Positions 17,455 to 26,126 of a stretch of 64,000 bases of DNA are shown here, piece after piece (the first letter of the stretch is position 1; each line of letters opens with the position of its first letter). The notes below the pieces were generated by a model. It did no database searches. It was given only the letters and a program-made list of their open reading frames with translations, and was not told the origin of the DNA. Source of the stretch: Dyella caseinilytica (GTDB taxonomy: Bacteria > Pseudomonadota > Gammaproteobacteria > Xanthomonadales > Rhodanobacteraceae); assembly GCF_016865235.1 (NCBI RefSeq), contig NZ_CP064030.1, positions 248,001 to 312,000 on the forward strand. The letters are read 5' to 3'. The position numbers and the translations under genes were made by a program.

Positions 17455-20098
17455 GGTTAGCTGTCTTGGTTTGCGTGGGGCTGAGCAGATTGTTGTAAAC
17501 CTGCCGATGTGCAGCTCGATCTACGGCATCGGCTGGGTTGTCTGGCGCGCCTTCGTGATAGTGGAAACCTCGATTGGCCAGTTGACCATTGGTTGCATCG
17601 CCACGGAAGTTTTCCGTGACGGGAATGGCATAGATCGCGCCATTGCCCAGTTCCAACCTGTAGTGCTGGGTGAAGGCTTGATGGTCGATGGGAATTTGCC
17701 CCGAGGCATCGGTGAGGCCTTGTTTCACCAGTGCGCCATCGGCAAATAGTTCGTAGGGCATGCCTGCGGATACGACGCTTTTGGATGCCGGCGAAGCGGC
17801 CATGTTGATGAACAGTGGTTGTGTGGGGAGCTTGTCTTTGAGGACATCGGTGATTTGCATCGACGCCGGCCCCTGAGTCTCCCAGTACGCACACTTCTCA
17901 AGGATGTCGCCTGGCGTACCGGATTCGATGCCGGTGGCGGTGATCTTGATGTAGGACCCGCCGGCACTGAGCCAGATTTCCTTGGCGGCGGCAAGCTGCA
18001 GCTTGCCGCCGCTGGTCACGGTGACATCCTTCTGCGCACTGAGATTCATCTCGCCTTTCTGCGCTTGGATATCCACCTTGCCCTGTGCGGCAATGAACTT
18101 GGCACCGAGTTTTTGCGCGAACAGCGAGACCGCCTCGCCAGCCGCCACGGTAAACGACTTGCTGACGCCGATATCGAGATGTCCGCCCGTGGTACCGATG
18201 AGGTTCTCCTTCGCACTCATCTGCAGATGGCTGCCGGAGGTCACGCCGATCCCGTCGGGCGCGCTGATCAATAGACCGGCTTGGCGCAGCTGTTTGAGCG
18301 TGTTGTCGAACAGCGTCTGTTGCGCCTGAACGTCTGCTTCGATGGCATTGGCACTGCGGACGGCGGCGGCCATGGCCTGCACTTCCCGCAAGCGTCTTTG
18401 AAGCTGATCGATGGCCGGTTGCATGTCTAGCAGCGAGCCGTTCGCGTTCGCTTGGGCGTCGGCGCTGAGGAATACGCCCTTGCCGCCGCGAATGGTCGCA
18501 TGCCCATCGGTGCGCAATTCCGCCCCGATACCGCGCTCGGTGTTCTGAGCATCCACCATATGGCCCAAATTGAGTTCGCTGGTTTGGGTAGGCGTGGTGA
18601 CGTGGATATGTTCGCGGCCCTCGCGATCCTCCATGCGCAGTTCGTTGCCGCTGGCGGTGCGAATCCGGTTGCGGGTGTTGTTCTGGTTAGTGACCAGATC
18701 GGTGCGCTGGCTGTTGTGGACGGCGCCGACGATGTAGGGGCGATCCGGATCACCTTGGGTAAAGCCCAGGTAGACCTCTGCCCCGTCGATCAGCGGGAAG
18801 TGATAGCCGTAGTCGTCGCCGGCATACGGTCTGAGCAACCGCACGGGACGGCTGGTACCACCGGGGCTCCAGGTATCCAGATCGAAGGGCAGTTGTACGC
18901 GGTATTCCCCCTCGGGGGTGAGGTAGGCGTAGGTGTAGTTCCCCGGCGAGGTGATGCGTGCGGGCATAAACCCGTCGATGGAGGGCCACGGTAGCGGCGG
19001 ACTGCGGTAGGGACGATCCGCCGGCATGGCGTGAAAGGCATGGGTATAGGCTTGATCGCGGGCGGCGGTGTGGGTGACGGCGGTGATCAACAGGCCGTGC
19101 GGGGCATCGGGCAGGGTCGTATCGCTGAGCTGCAGCACGCGGCCGGGCGCGATCGCCAAGACATTGCCGGTGCCTTCATACACCACTTGCTGGGTGAGGT
19201 GCGCCTGATGACGCAGCCGGGCGAGGCGCTGGGCATCGTCGGGGCTTTTTTGATGCTCGCCCCAGCGATCGTCGGTGCCTTGGGTGGTGCGGTCGTCGCG
19301 GGCGAGGTTGATGTCGGTGAGTAGCGAGACGCCTGCGGTGCGGTGATGGTCGTCATTCAGACGCACCGATTGGGTGACGCGGCGGCGCTGCTGGGTGAGT
19401 GATTGGATCGCCTCGGCACCGGTGCTTTCCAGGCCGGCGTTGGGGCGCAGTGGCGCGCTCAGGCCGCGGCGGTCATAGGCATCCACATCATCACCGAAGA
19501 CGATGAGGTCGTGGTCATCGGTTTGCGTAAAGCGAAACCAGATCCCTTCGTCGGCGGCGATGCGTTGAAGAAAGGCCAGCGCGCTTTCGTCGTATTGGGT
19601 GGTGTATTCCCGGGTCGGATACGTGGCACGCAGCTGAAACTGAAAGTCGTTCGCCGTGAACCCCGCGTGGCGCAAGACCGCTTCGATCATTTCCGGCGCG
19701 CTCTGCTGCTGAAAGAGGCGGCTGCTGATGTCGCGTGACAGGTCGGCCAGGCGCGGCTCGAGCACCAGACGGTAGTGGGTTTGGTCGGCGGAGGTGCTGA
19801 GTTGATCGAACTGGGTGATCAGGCCGTGGAAGACGCGTGTGGGGGCGGGCGCATCGGCCAGATCGCCGATCCGTGCGCGCAAGGACACTGCGGTGGTATC
19901 GATGGGCTGGAGGGTGAAGCGCGCCGGTTGGCCGAGTATCGAGGCCATGGGGAGATCGGCGATCGGGCTGGTGACGTCGATCTCGAAGCGATAGGGCGTG
20001 CTGAGTGCTTCCTTGCCGCTGAACGTGAGTACCGAGAGCAGCGCAGGTGAGCCGGTGACGTGCAGGGCGTAGCCGGTGCTCGGTGGACTCGTGGGCAT
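17444..20098 (-). CDS. vgrG: Type VI secretion spike protein VgrG with C-terminal extension
   Basis: An 884-residue VgrG. A gp27-like N-terminal part (about 1-375, ALHVTGSPALLSVLTFSGKE) is followed by a gp5-like OB fold near residue 380 (MPARITSPGNYTYAYL). A segment typical of VgrG cores comes next (PLIDGAEVYLGFTQGDPDRP), then a DUF2345 beta-helix at about 610-760. A C-terminal extension of about 110 residues follows (PYELFADGALVKQGLTDASG). It resembles transthyretin-like effector-docking domains, and I infer that it recruits the phospholipase encoded next. No other T6SS structural gene is in the window, so this is an orphan vgrG island. A hairpin at 20102-20131 covers the ribosome site. Confidence 0.93.
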   Translation of the reverse strand: MPTSPPSTGYALHVTGSPALLSVLTFSGKEALSTPYRFEIDVTSPIADLPMASILGQPARFTLQPIDTTAVSLRARIGDLADAPAPTRVFHGLITQFDQLSTSADQTHYRLVLEPRLADLSRDISSRLFQQQSAPEMIEAVLRHAGFTANDFQFQLRATYPTREYTTQYDESALAFLQRIAADEGIWFRFTQTDDHDLIVFGDDVDAYDRRGLSAPLRPNAGLESTGAEAIQSLTQQRRRVTQSVRLNDDHHRTAGVSLLTDINLARDDRTTQGTDDRWGEHQKSPDDAQRLARLRHQAHLTQQVVYEGTGNVLAIAPGRVLQLSDTTLPDAPHGLLITAVTHTAARDQAYTHAFHAMPADRPYRSPPLPWPSIDGFMPARITSPGNYTYAYLTPEGEYRVQLPFDLDTWSPGGTSRPVRLLRPYAGDDYGYHFPLIDGAEVYLGFTQGDPDRPYIVGAVHNSQRTDLVTNQNNTRNRIRTASGNELRMEDREGREHIHVTTPTQTSELNLGHMVDAQNTERGIGAELRTDGHATIRGGKGVFLSADAQANANGSLLDMQPAIDQLQRRLREVQAMAAAVRSANAIEADVQAQQTLFDNTLKQLRQAGLLISAPDGIGVTSGSHLQMSAKENLIGTTGGHLDIGVSKSFTVAAGEAVSLFAQKLGAKFIAAQGKVDIQAQKGEMNLSAQKDVTVTSGGKLQLAAAKEIWLSAGGSYIKITATGIESGTPGDILEKCAYWETQGPASMQITDVLKDKLPTQPLFINMAASPASKSVVSAGMPYELFADGALVKQGLTDASGQIPIDHQAFTQHYRLELGNGAIYAIPVTENFRGDATNGQLANRGFHYHEGAPDNPADAVDRAAHRQVYNNLLSPTQTKTANHGR

Positions 20099-20101
20099 GG
20101 C

Positions 20102-20131
20102 ATCACTCCCGGCAACATGAAAGGGAGTGAT
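20102..20131 (-). promoter_or_regulatory. Hairpin sequestering the vgrG ribosome binding site
   Basis: The sequence ATCACTCCC and its exact complement GGGAGTGAT are separated by 12 bases. On the transcribed strand the downstream arm contains the GGGAG Shine-Dalgarno, seven bases before the vgrG ATG, so the stem would block ribosome access. This could give translational control of vgrG, for instance thermosensing or binding of a regulator. Regulation is inferred from structure only. Confidence 0.5.
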
Positions 20132-20207
20132 TCATTCATAGGGGACGCGCAAAAGCTGTCGTTTGAAATCGTGCTGTCGCGTAGGTGTTTTCTTTTGCGT
20201 GGAAAGG

Positions 20208-20234
20208 CTACGGGATGTGAGCCGGATGCATCAT
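20208..20234 (-). CDS. Possible eight-residue leader peptide upstream of vgrG
   Basis: A micro-ORF (MMHPAHIP, then TAG) preceded by a very strong AAGGAGGAG ribosome site two bases before the first ATG and five before the second. It lies about 110 bp upstream of vgrG on the same strand. It may be chance. Expression and function are unknown. Confidence 0.2.
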   Translation of the reverse strand: MMHPAHIP

Positions 20235-20290
20235 AGCTCCTCCTTCAGTGGCCTGATGCTTGGCGTACGCTGCGCCCCCGTCAGTATTTT

Positions 20291-21706
20291 TCAACCACGC
20301 CGCAACAAAATCTCCAGCATTTGCCTGAAGCGCTTTCCATAAGGCGGATTGAGCAATCCCGTGCCGTTAAGTCGCGCCTGACGGAATACGGGTTTCATAT
20401 GCGAGAACGTGCGAAAGCCTGCTTCGCCGTGATAGCCGCCCATGCCTGATGGTCCCACGCCGCCGAAGGGCAGGTTGTGTTGGGCGATGTGGTAGAGCGT
20501 GTCGTTGAGGCTGACGCCGCCGGCATGGGTGCGTGCAAGTACGCGGTCGACTTTTGCCCGGTCCTGCTCGAACAGATAAAGCGCGAGTGGTCGTGGATGG
20601 CGGGTGACGTAATCGATGGCGTCATCGAGATGGTCGTAAGGCACCAGCGGTAGCAGCGGGCCGAAGATTTCTTCCTGCATCACCGGCATGTCGTCGCGCA
20701 CGTCGGTCAGCAACACTGGAGTGAGCAGACGCTGTCCGGGGCGATCGTCTACCTCCGCCAGTTTGGCGCTTTGTGCGCCTGCTTTCACTGCTTCGTCGCG
20801 CAGGTTGGATAGGCGTTGGTAATGGCGGTCGGTGGCGATGCTGGCGTATTGCGCGTTGCCGGCGAGGTTGGGATAGAGACGTGCAGCGGCATCGCGTGCG
20901 GCAGCGGTAAAGCGTGGTATCTCGGCACGCGGCAACAATACGTAGTCGGGAGCGATGCAGGTCTGACCGGCGTTGACCATCTTGCCGAATACGATGCGTT
21001 CCACCGCGTGATCGAAACGCGCACCGGGACCGATGATGGCGGGTGATTTGCCGCCCAGCTCCAGCGTTACGGGTGTGAGGTTGGCCGATGCAGCGCGCAT
21101 GACGTGATGGCCGACGGCAGTGGAGCCGGTAAACAGCAGATGGTCGAACGGCAGATTTGCAAACGCTTGTCCGACCGAGGCGTCGCCGTTGACCACGATC
21201 ACTTCATCCGGTTGGAAGTGGCGTGCGACGAGATCGGCGAAGAGTTGCGAGAAACGTGGTGTGAATTCGCTCATCTTCACCATCACGCGATTGCCCGCGG
21301 CAAGTGCATCGGCCAGCGGACCGACTGCCAGATACAACGGGTAATTCCACGGCACGATGATGCCGACTACGCCCAATGGCTGCGGGCGCATTTCGGTACG
21401 GGCCGGCAGGAAGGCCAGGCTGGCCAAGGCCCGCCGTGGCTTCATCCAGCGGCGGCCATGACTCAACGCGTGGCGGATAGCGGAAAGGCTGGGAAAGACT
21501 TCCAGCATCTCCGTTTCTTCACGTGGGCGGCAGCCGAAGTCGGCATGAATCGCGTCCGCGATTTCGCTGCGGTGATCGCGCACCACGGCTTCCAGCGCAC
21601 GCAGACGGCGTGCGCGAATGCCCCAGTCGGGTAGCGGGTTCTGCGCCTGCACGTCTCGCAGGCGCTTCAGCTCGCTGGGTAGGTCCAGGCGGTCAGGCTG
21701 GTTCAT
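20291..21706 (-). CDS. Coniferyl aldehyde dehydrogenase-like NAD(P)-dependent aldehyde dehydrogenase
   Basis: A 471-residue aldehyde dehydrogenase of the coniferyl aldehyde dehydrogenase (CalB-like) group, shorter than classical ALDHs and with a C-terminal YGKRFRQML helix. The catalytic cysteine is in GQTCIAPDY near residue 248 and the general-base glutamate in TLELGGKSP near 215. The NAD-binding region includes VVGIIVPWNYPLYLAVGPLA. It would oxidise an aldehyde to its acid; the true substrate is not fixed by sequence. It is the last gene of the seven-gene operon, 8 bp after the TonB-dependent receptor, so its substrate is probably made by the upstream kinase/aldolase pathway. Confidence 0.87.
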   Translation of the reverse strand: MNQPDRLDLPSELKRLRDVQAQNPLPDWGIRARRLRALEAVVRDHRSEIADAIHADFGCRPREETEMLEVFPSLSAIRHALSHGRRWMKPRRALASLAFLPARTEMRPQPLGVVGIIVPWNYPLYLAVGPLADALAAGNRVMVKMSEFTPRFSQLFADLVARHFQPDEVIVVNGDASVGQAFANLPFDHLLFTGSTAVGHHVMRAASANLTPVTLELGGKSPAIIGPGARFDHAVERIVFGKMVNAGQTCIAPDYVLLPRAEIPRFTAAARDAAARLYPNLAGNAQYASIATDRHYQRLSNLRDEAVKAGAQSAKLAEVDDRPGQRLLTPVLLTDVRDDMPVMQEEIFGPLLPLVPYDHLDDAIDYVTRHPRPLALYLFEQDRAKVDRVLARTHAGGVSLNDTLYHIAQHNLPFGGVGPSGMGGYHGEAGFRTFSHMKPVFRQARLNGTGLLNPPYGKRFRQMLEILLRRG

Positions 21707-21714
21707 GGCATCGC

Positions 21715-24198
21715 TCAGAACTTCGTCCGCAACTCAATACCATATACGCGCGGTGGCGTTATGACTGCGTAGGGCGTACCGAAATCGTTGGTGCTGTCGT
21801 TGCCGATGCTGACCACGTAGCGTTTGTTGAACATGTTGTTGACGTAGAACGCCACGCCCCAGCGCTGGTCCGGTGTATGCCAGTCCAAGCGGGCATCCGT
21901 GCGCTGGGTGGAGGTGCCGACGCTGAACAGCGGCGTGGTCAGGCAGGTGCCCTGGAAGCCGGAGTCCGCATTGCAGCGCGTGGGGCCGCGATACGCATAC
22001 TGCATGTTGAACTCCAGGTTGCCGTTGTAAACGCCAAACCAGGTGTAGTCGAGACCCGCGGTGGCAGAGAAGAACGGTTCGCCCGTCGGCTGGCCATCCA
22101 GGCTGACGCCCGAGGTGGAGGTGCCTTGGATATAGGTGCTGTCGATATACGCGCTGGTGAAATTCAGGCGAAGCGCGTTGACTGGCTGCCACTGCGTCTC
22201 GAAATCCAGGCCGTGCGCATGCTGGTCGCTGGTCATCACCGTGTAGAACGGTACGCCCGAACCGGAGAAGTTCGGATTGAGCACCGACGACTGCAAATTG
22301 GAATAGCGGTAGTAGTAGGCCGAGGCATTGACCATCAGGTTGTAGTCGGGGAATACCGCCTTCACGCCGCCTTCGTAGTTCCAGACTTTTTCCGGTGCGT
22401 ACAGCGAACCGACCTGCAGGCTGTTGTAGCCGCCGGCTTTGTAACCCTTGGTCACGGACACATACCCCATCACGTTCGGCGTGAACTTGTAACTTGCTAC
22501 CGCGCGCGGGCTGAAATCATGCCAGCTGTGTTGGGCTTGCACCCATTGGCCGACGGCATTGGGGAAGATGACATTGCTGCCGAAGGCACCCAGTGCCTCC
22601 TGCGCCTGCGGCGGAAGCAGGTTGACGATGCCGGAATTGACCAGCTCAGCCACGGTTTGATCGAAGGCTGTGGCTTGGCGCAGCGGTGTGTACCAGGTGA
22701 AGTATTTCTGATCTTCTGTGTAGCGCAGGCCGGTCGTCAGATCGAAGTCATCACTGATATGCCAGATCACGTCGCCGAAGGCCGCATAGGCTTTGAAGTG
22801 GCCGACGTTGTTGATTTGTTCGCGCCACGAGTCGCCAAGCAGATTGTAGGGCAGGCCAAGCGCCTGCAAGCCCTGGGTGATTTCAGTCAGCGGCAGTCCA
22901 AGGCCGTCGACGTTCTGTGCCAGCGTGTCGAGGCTGTAGGTATTGGTGTTCACCTCGCTGGTCTGGCGTGCCTGTTCGGAATAGGCGCTGATACCCGAGA
23001 CCCAGTCCATCAGGTCGTTGTCGCCGGACAGTTTGAATTCCTGGTAGTAGCTGTTGTTGTGCTCGATATTGGCGGTGTCGAGATAACTGACGATGTGATC
23101 GGTGCCATCGTTGTCTTCGTCGTTGAACGTATTGAAATGTCGCCACGCCGTGGTGGAGGTGAAACTGCCCCACGGGAACGAGTGGTCGATGACCAGCGTG
23201 GAGCCGTCAAAGTGTCGCCATTCAGCCGCTTGGGTCGCATCGTTATACAGCGGTGCGGTCAGCGGATTGATATAAGTTTCCGGATTCGGCGGATACGGCG
23301 GACGTTGGTAAGTATTGTTGGACAAAGCCACCAGCCCGATCGCCGGTTGAGGCGGTTGGTTCAGGCGCTCGTGATCCCACGACCAGAGCAAGGTTGTGTC
23401 CGGCGTGATGTTCCAGCGGTAAACGAAGCGGCTGCCCCAATCATCGTTCTTGCCGTAGTGCTGACCGTTCGCCTGGTCCTTGATCCAGCCATCGCTCTGG
23501 TTATCCAGCACGCTGATGCGCAGTGCCATATCCTTGTTGAGCGGAATGTTCAGCAGTGCGTTTTCGTATTTTTCGCCGTCGTTGCCGAAGCGCACGATGA
23601 CTTTGCCTTCGAATTTATCGGATGGCTGATTGGTGACGATGGAGATCGCGCCGCCGGCCGCGTTGCGTCCGAACAGCGTGCCTTGTGGACCTTTCAGCAC
23701 TTCGATGCGGTCGATATCGTTGAAGGCTAACAAGGCGCCACCAGAGCGTGCGGCGTAGACGCCGTCGATGTACACGCCGACGGCAGACTCGGTGCCGATG
23801 CCGAAGTCGCTCGTGCTGATGCCGCGCAGGGAATAGCTCGGTTGCGTCGGCTGGCTGCCGTCCACCACCAGTCCCGGCACGAACAGCGAGATCTTGCTCA
23901 AATCCGTCGCAGCCTGGGTGTTGATTTGCGCCGCGGTCAGAATTTGCAGCGGAATAGGTACCTGCTCCATCTGCTGCGTACGGCTCTGCGCCGTGACGGT
24001 GATATTGCCCAGTTGCTTGGCCTGGCTTGCATCCGGCGCCGATTTACTCGTGGATGGCTTGGTTGCCGGCGGATTATTGCCTGTGTCCTGATCCGCTCCT
24101 TTGGCCCCCGCCGACCAGAGCGCACAAACAAACAGCGCAGCACCGCCAAACAGCGCGTGGCGCATGCACCGGGATAGAGTACGTTGCCGCATCGTCAT
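21715..24198 (-). CDS. TonB-dependent outer membrane receptor
   Basis: An 827-residue TonB-dependent receptor. A signal peptide ends around AGAKGADQD. The plug domain covers about residues 60-170 (VPIPLQILTAAQI, RIEVLKGPQGTLFGRNAAGG), followed by a 22-strand barrel ending in the C-terminal signature PRVYGIELRTKF. The fold is closest to the catecholate siderophore/oligosaccharide type with a GGAISIVTNQP plug motif. The ATG at 24198 is preferred because GGGGAG lies six bases upstream; a frame opening at 24219 lacks this. It sits between the MFS gene (gap about 57 bp from the chosen start) and the aldehyde dehydrogenase, indicating uptake of the operon's substrate rather than iron. Confidence 0.93.
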   Translation of the reverse strand: MTMRQRTLSRCMRHALFGGAALFVCALWSAGAKGADQDTGNNPPATKPSTSKSAPDASQAKQLGNITVTAQSRTQQMEQVPIPLQILTAAQINTQAATDLSKISLFVPGLVVDGSQPTQPSYSLRGISTSDFGIGTESAVGVYIDGVYAARSGGALLAFNDIDRIEVLKGPQGTLFGRNAAGGAISIVTNQPSDKFEGKVIVRFGNDGEKYENALLNIPLNKDMALRISVLDNQSDGWIKDQANGQHYGKNDDWGSRFVYRWNITPDTTLLWSWDHERLNQPPQPAIGLVALSNNTYQRPPYPPNPETYINPLTAPLYNDATQAAEWRHFDGSTLVIDHSFPWGSFTSTTAWRHFNTFNDEDNDGTDHIVSYLDTANIEHNNSYYQEFKLSGDNDLMDWVSGISAYSEQARQTSEVNTNTYSLDTLAQNVDGLGLPLTEITQGLQALGLPYNLLGDSWREQINNVGHFKAYAAFGDVIWHISDDFDLTTGLRYTEDQKYFTWYTPLRQATAFDQTVAELVNSGIVNLLPPQAQEALGAFGSNVIFPNAVGQWVQAQHSWHDFSPRAVASYKFTPNVMGYVSVTKGYKAGGYNSLQVGSLYAPEKVWNYEGGVKAVFPDYNLMVNASAYYYRYSNLQSSVLNPNFSGSGVPFYTVMTSDQHAHGLDFETQWQPVNALRLNFTSAYIDSTYIQGTSTSGVSLDGQPTGEPFFSATAGLDYTWFGVYNGNLEFNMQYAYRGPTRCNADSGFQGTCLTTPLFSVGTSTQRTDARLDWHTPDQRWGVAFYVNNMFNKRYVVSIGNDSTNDFGTPYAVITPPRVYGIELRTKF

Positions 24199-24255
24199 GT
24201 TGATCTCCCCTCGATTCATCAGACCGTATGGCCGCCCAAGGCGGACGCAGGTCGT

Positions 24256-25443
24256 TTATTTGAAGTGCTCGCCTCCGGCCAGAACCCCACTCCCGTCCCC
24301 GGAAGGAGCGCGATATTTCACAAACAGCAATGCCACGATCACGCACACCGCGAATCCCGCCGCAATCAGCGGAATGCGTTGTACATCTTCACCTTGCACA
24401 CTGAAGGAAGCCGCCAGTGGCCCGAATCCGGAGCCCAGTAGCTGTGCCGGCGGTACCAGCATGGCGACGCGCCCGCGCGGATCGATATCGAACGCCAATC
24501 GCACATGGAATGGCATCTGGAACAGCCACGCAAAGCCGAATACTGCACACAGCGCGGCGAACGGCCATGGTGCAGGTGCCGGCAGGCGATGTATCGCTAT
24601 GCCGATGAGGGCAATGACCGTCGCACTGATCACCAGTGTGGGCCCAACACGCCAGCGACGCACTGCGATAGCCGCGATGCTGCCGCCGATCACCTGCATC
24701 AGCAGCACCAGTGCCACCAGCGCATCGGCATTGCTGCCGACGATGCCGGCGTTCTTGCTCAAGGGCTCCAGATAAGCCCACAGCGTGCCTATGGCACTCA
24801 AGTGTGCGAATGGAATCAGCAAGGCGAAGAAGCCGCGCCATGAAACCAGCGACGGCATGATGGCATCGCTATGCGTGCCGACCTGTCGTGGCAATCGTGC
24901 TGTGACCAGTAAAGGCACCGCGCACACTGCCGCGAGTACGACGAATCCTGCCTGCCAGCCGAAAAAGTGCAGCGGCAGTCGCGCCAACGCCAGCGCTACC
25001 AGCGCTTGTGTGAGCGTCTGCGCGGTGAGGAAAATACCGGCCAGCCGATCGGGTTTCGGTGAGCGCACGATCACGATGGTGGTGATCCAGAACAGGCATG
25101 CTTCGAGCAATCCCGCGGCAACACGCATGATGACGCAGGCGACATCGCCGTGCGCAGCCAGCGTAAGTAGATTGACGGCCACCAACAGCACGCTGCCAAT
25201 CACGGCAACCGGGCGAAGGTGTTGCAGCGGCAAAAACTTCTCCGCCAGAACCACGCCGACACCAAGGGAAAAGATTTCGCCCATGGCGACGATGCCGACA
25301 CCCTCCAACGAAATACGATGCTGTTCGACCAGGTTCCCGAGCAGTGCAGGCTGCAGGCCGAGCATCATGAGCGCAACACAGCCCACGGCGAGCGCTGCCA
25401 TGATTTCGGAACGGCGAAACGCAATTGAGATCGATGTCGTCAT
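24256..25443 (-). CDS. MFS transporter
   Basis: A 395-residue major facilitator with about twelve hydrophobic helices. The N-terminal half begins EIMAALAVGCVALMMLGLQP and has a degenerate helix 2-3 loop. The C-terminal half includes WRGFFALLIPFAHLSAIGTL and ALVLLMQVIGGSIAAIAVRR. No sugar-transporter signature is clear, so the substrate is open. It is the fifth gene of the operon, downstream of the aldolase-like gene (48 bp gap) and upstream of the TonB-dependent receptor. It most likely moves the substrate delivered by that receptor across the inner membrane. Confidence 0.85.
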   Translation of the reverse strand: MTTSISIAFRRSEIMAALAVGCVALMMLGLQPALLGNLVEQHRISLEGVGIVAMGEIFSLGVGVVLAEKFLPLQHLRPVAVIGSVLLVAVNLLTLAAHGDVACVIMRVAAGLLEACLFWITTIVIVRSPKPDRLAGIFLTAQTLTQALVALALARLPLHFFGWQAGFVVLAAVCAVPLLVTARLPRQVGTHSDAIMPSLVSWRGFFALLIPFAHLSAIGTLWAYLEPLSKNAGIVGSNADALVALVLLMQVIGGSIAAIAVRRWRVGPTLVISATVIALIGIAIHRLPAPAPWPFAALCAVFGFAWLFQMPFHVRLAFDIDPRGRVAMLVPPAQLLGSGFGPLAASFSVQGEDVQRIPLIAAGFAVCVIVALLFVKYRAPSGDGSGVLAGGEHFK

Positions 25444-25491
25444 GCGTTTCTCCCGTGGCTGTATGTTTCGCGCTGATGCATGCCGCAGTCC

Positions 25492-26121
25492 TCAGTAGCC
25501 TTTCACTTCTTCGGGTAGCACGCCTTGTGCAAAACGTTCGCTGGCTCGCCGTTGATCCTTTTTCAGACGACCGTTGGCGATATGGCAAACCCACCAGGGC
25601 AAGGTATGCACCGGCTCGCCGCTCGCATTGGCCAACGCGTACGCTTTCGCGCATTTCTCCAACAGCTCGGCGTTGAGCACCAGGCGCTGTGCGGTACTGC
25701 CGAACACCAGCACAATGTGCCCGCAGAACCACGCATTGCCGCCAGTAATGAGGCTGTGTGCGGCACTACTTTCCGCATCGCCTTGCAGCTCTGCCAGTGG
25801 CAGCGCCGTGCGTCCGAGATGTCGTGCCTGCTCGTCAAACACTTGCGGCAGATGTCCGCCGAAGTCACCAAGGGTTCGGCCATAGGTGCCGCCACCCAGT
25901 GCAATCGCACCCACGTCGGCACGCGTGCGATAAACCGCCGCGTGCCATGCTGGCTCGCCCTGTGCGGTAGCCAGCGACACGCGCATCGCTGCTTTTCTTG
26001 GCGCGCCAATGAGCATGTCCTGCGTGCCGGGCAGGCGCACGGAAACGCTGCCGTCTGCGCCAAGCAAATGCTTGGCGTCCAGGCGGTGGATCGCGTCTTC
26101 GAGAAGGTTGGAGAGCGGCAT
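25492..26121 (-). CDS. Class II aldolase/adducin-like protein lacking the metal-binding histidines
   Basis: A 209-residue protein that follows the class II aldolase/adducin fold pattern. An N-terminal substrate-loop region (LLGADGSVSVRLPGTQDMLI) is followed by an insert with AWHAAVYRTRADVGAIALGG, and a C-terminal GHIVLVFGSTAQRLVLNAEL helix is typical of the fold. Where active members have the H-x-H zinc pair, this protein reads ALGGGTYG, so the metal site looks lost. One histidine remains in CGHIVLVFG. It may be a regulatory subunit or a binding protein for the same substrate as the intact aldolase encoded two genes upstream. It starts 5 bp after the aminotransferase stop. Confidence 0.65.
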   Translation of the reverse strand: MPLSNLLEDAIHRLDAKHLLGADGSVSVRLPGTQDMLIGAPRKAAMRVSLATAQGEPAWHAAVYRTRADVGAIALGGGTYGRTLGDFGGHLPQVFDEQARHLGRTALPLAELQGDAESSAAHSLITGGNAWFCGHIVLVFGSTAQRLVLNAELLEKCAKAYALANASGEPVHTLPWWVCHIANGRLKKDQRRASERFAQGVLPEEVKGY

Positions 26122-26126
26122 CGGTG

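Noticed and set aside
21523..23730. 735-codon plus-strand open frame antisense to the TonB-dependent receptor gene
   Set aside because: It has low-complexity, basic, repetitive composition without any family match, no plausible gene neighbours, and lies fully inside a well-recognised gene. Long antisense frames are common in GC-rich genomes.
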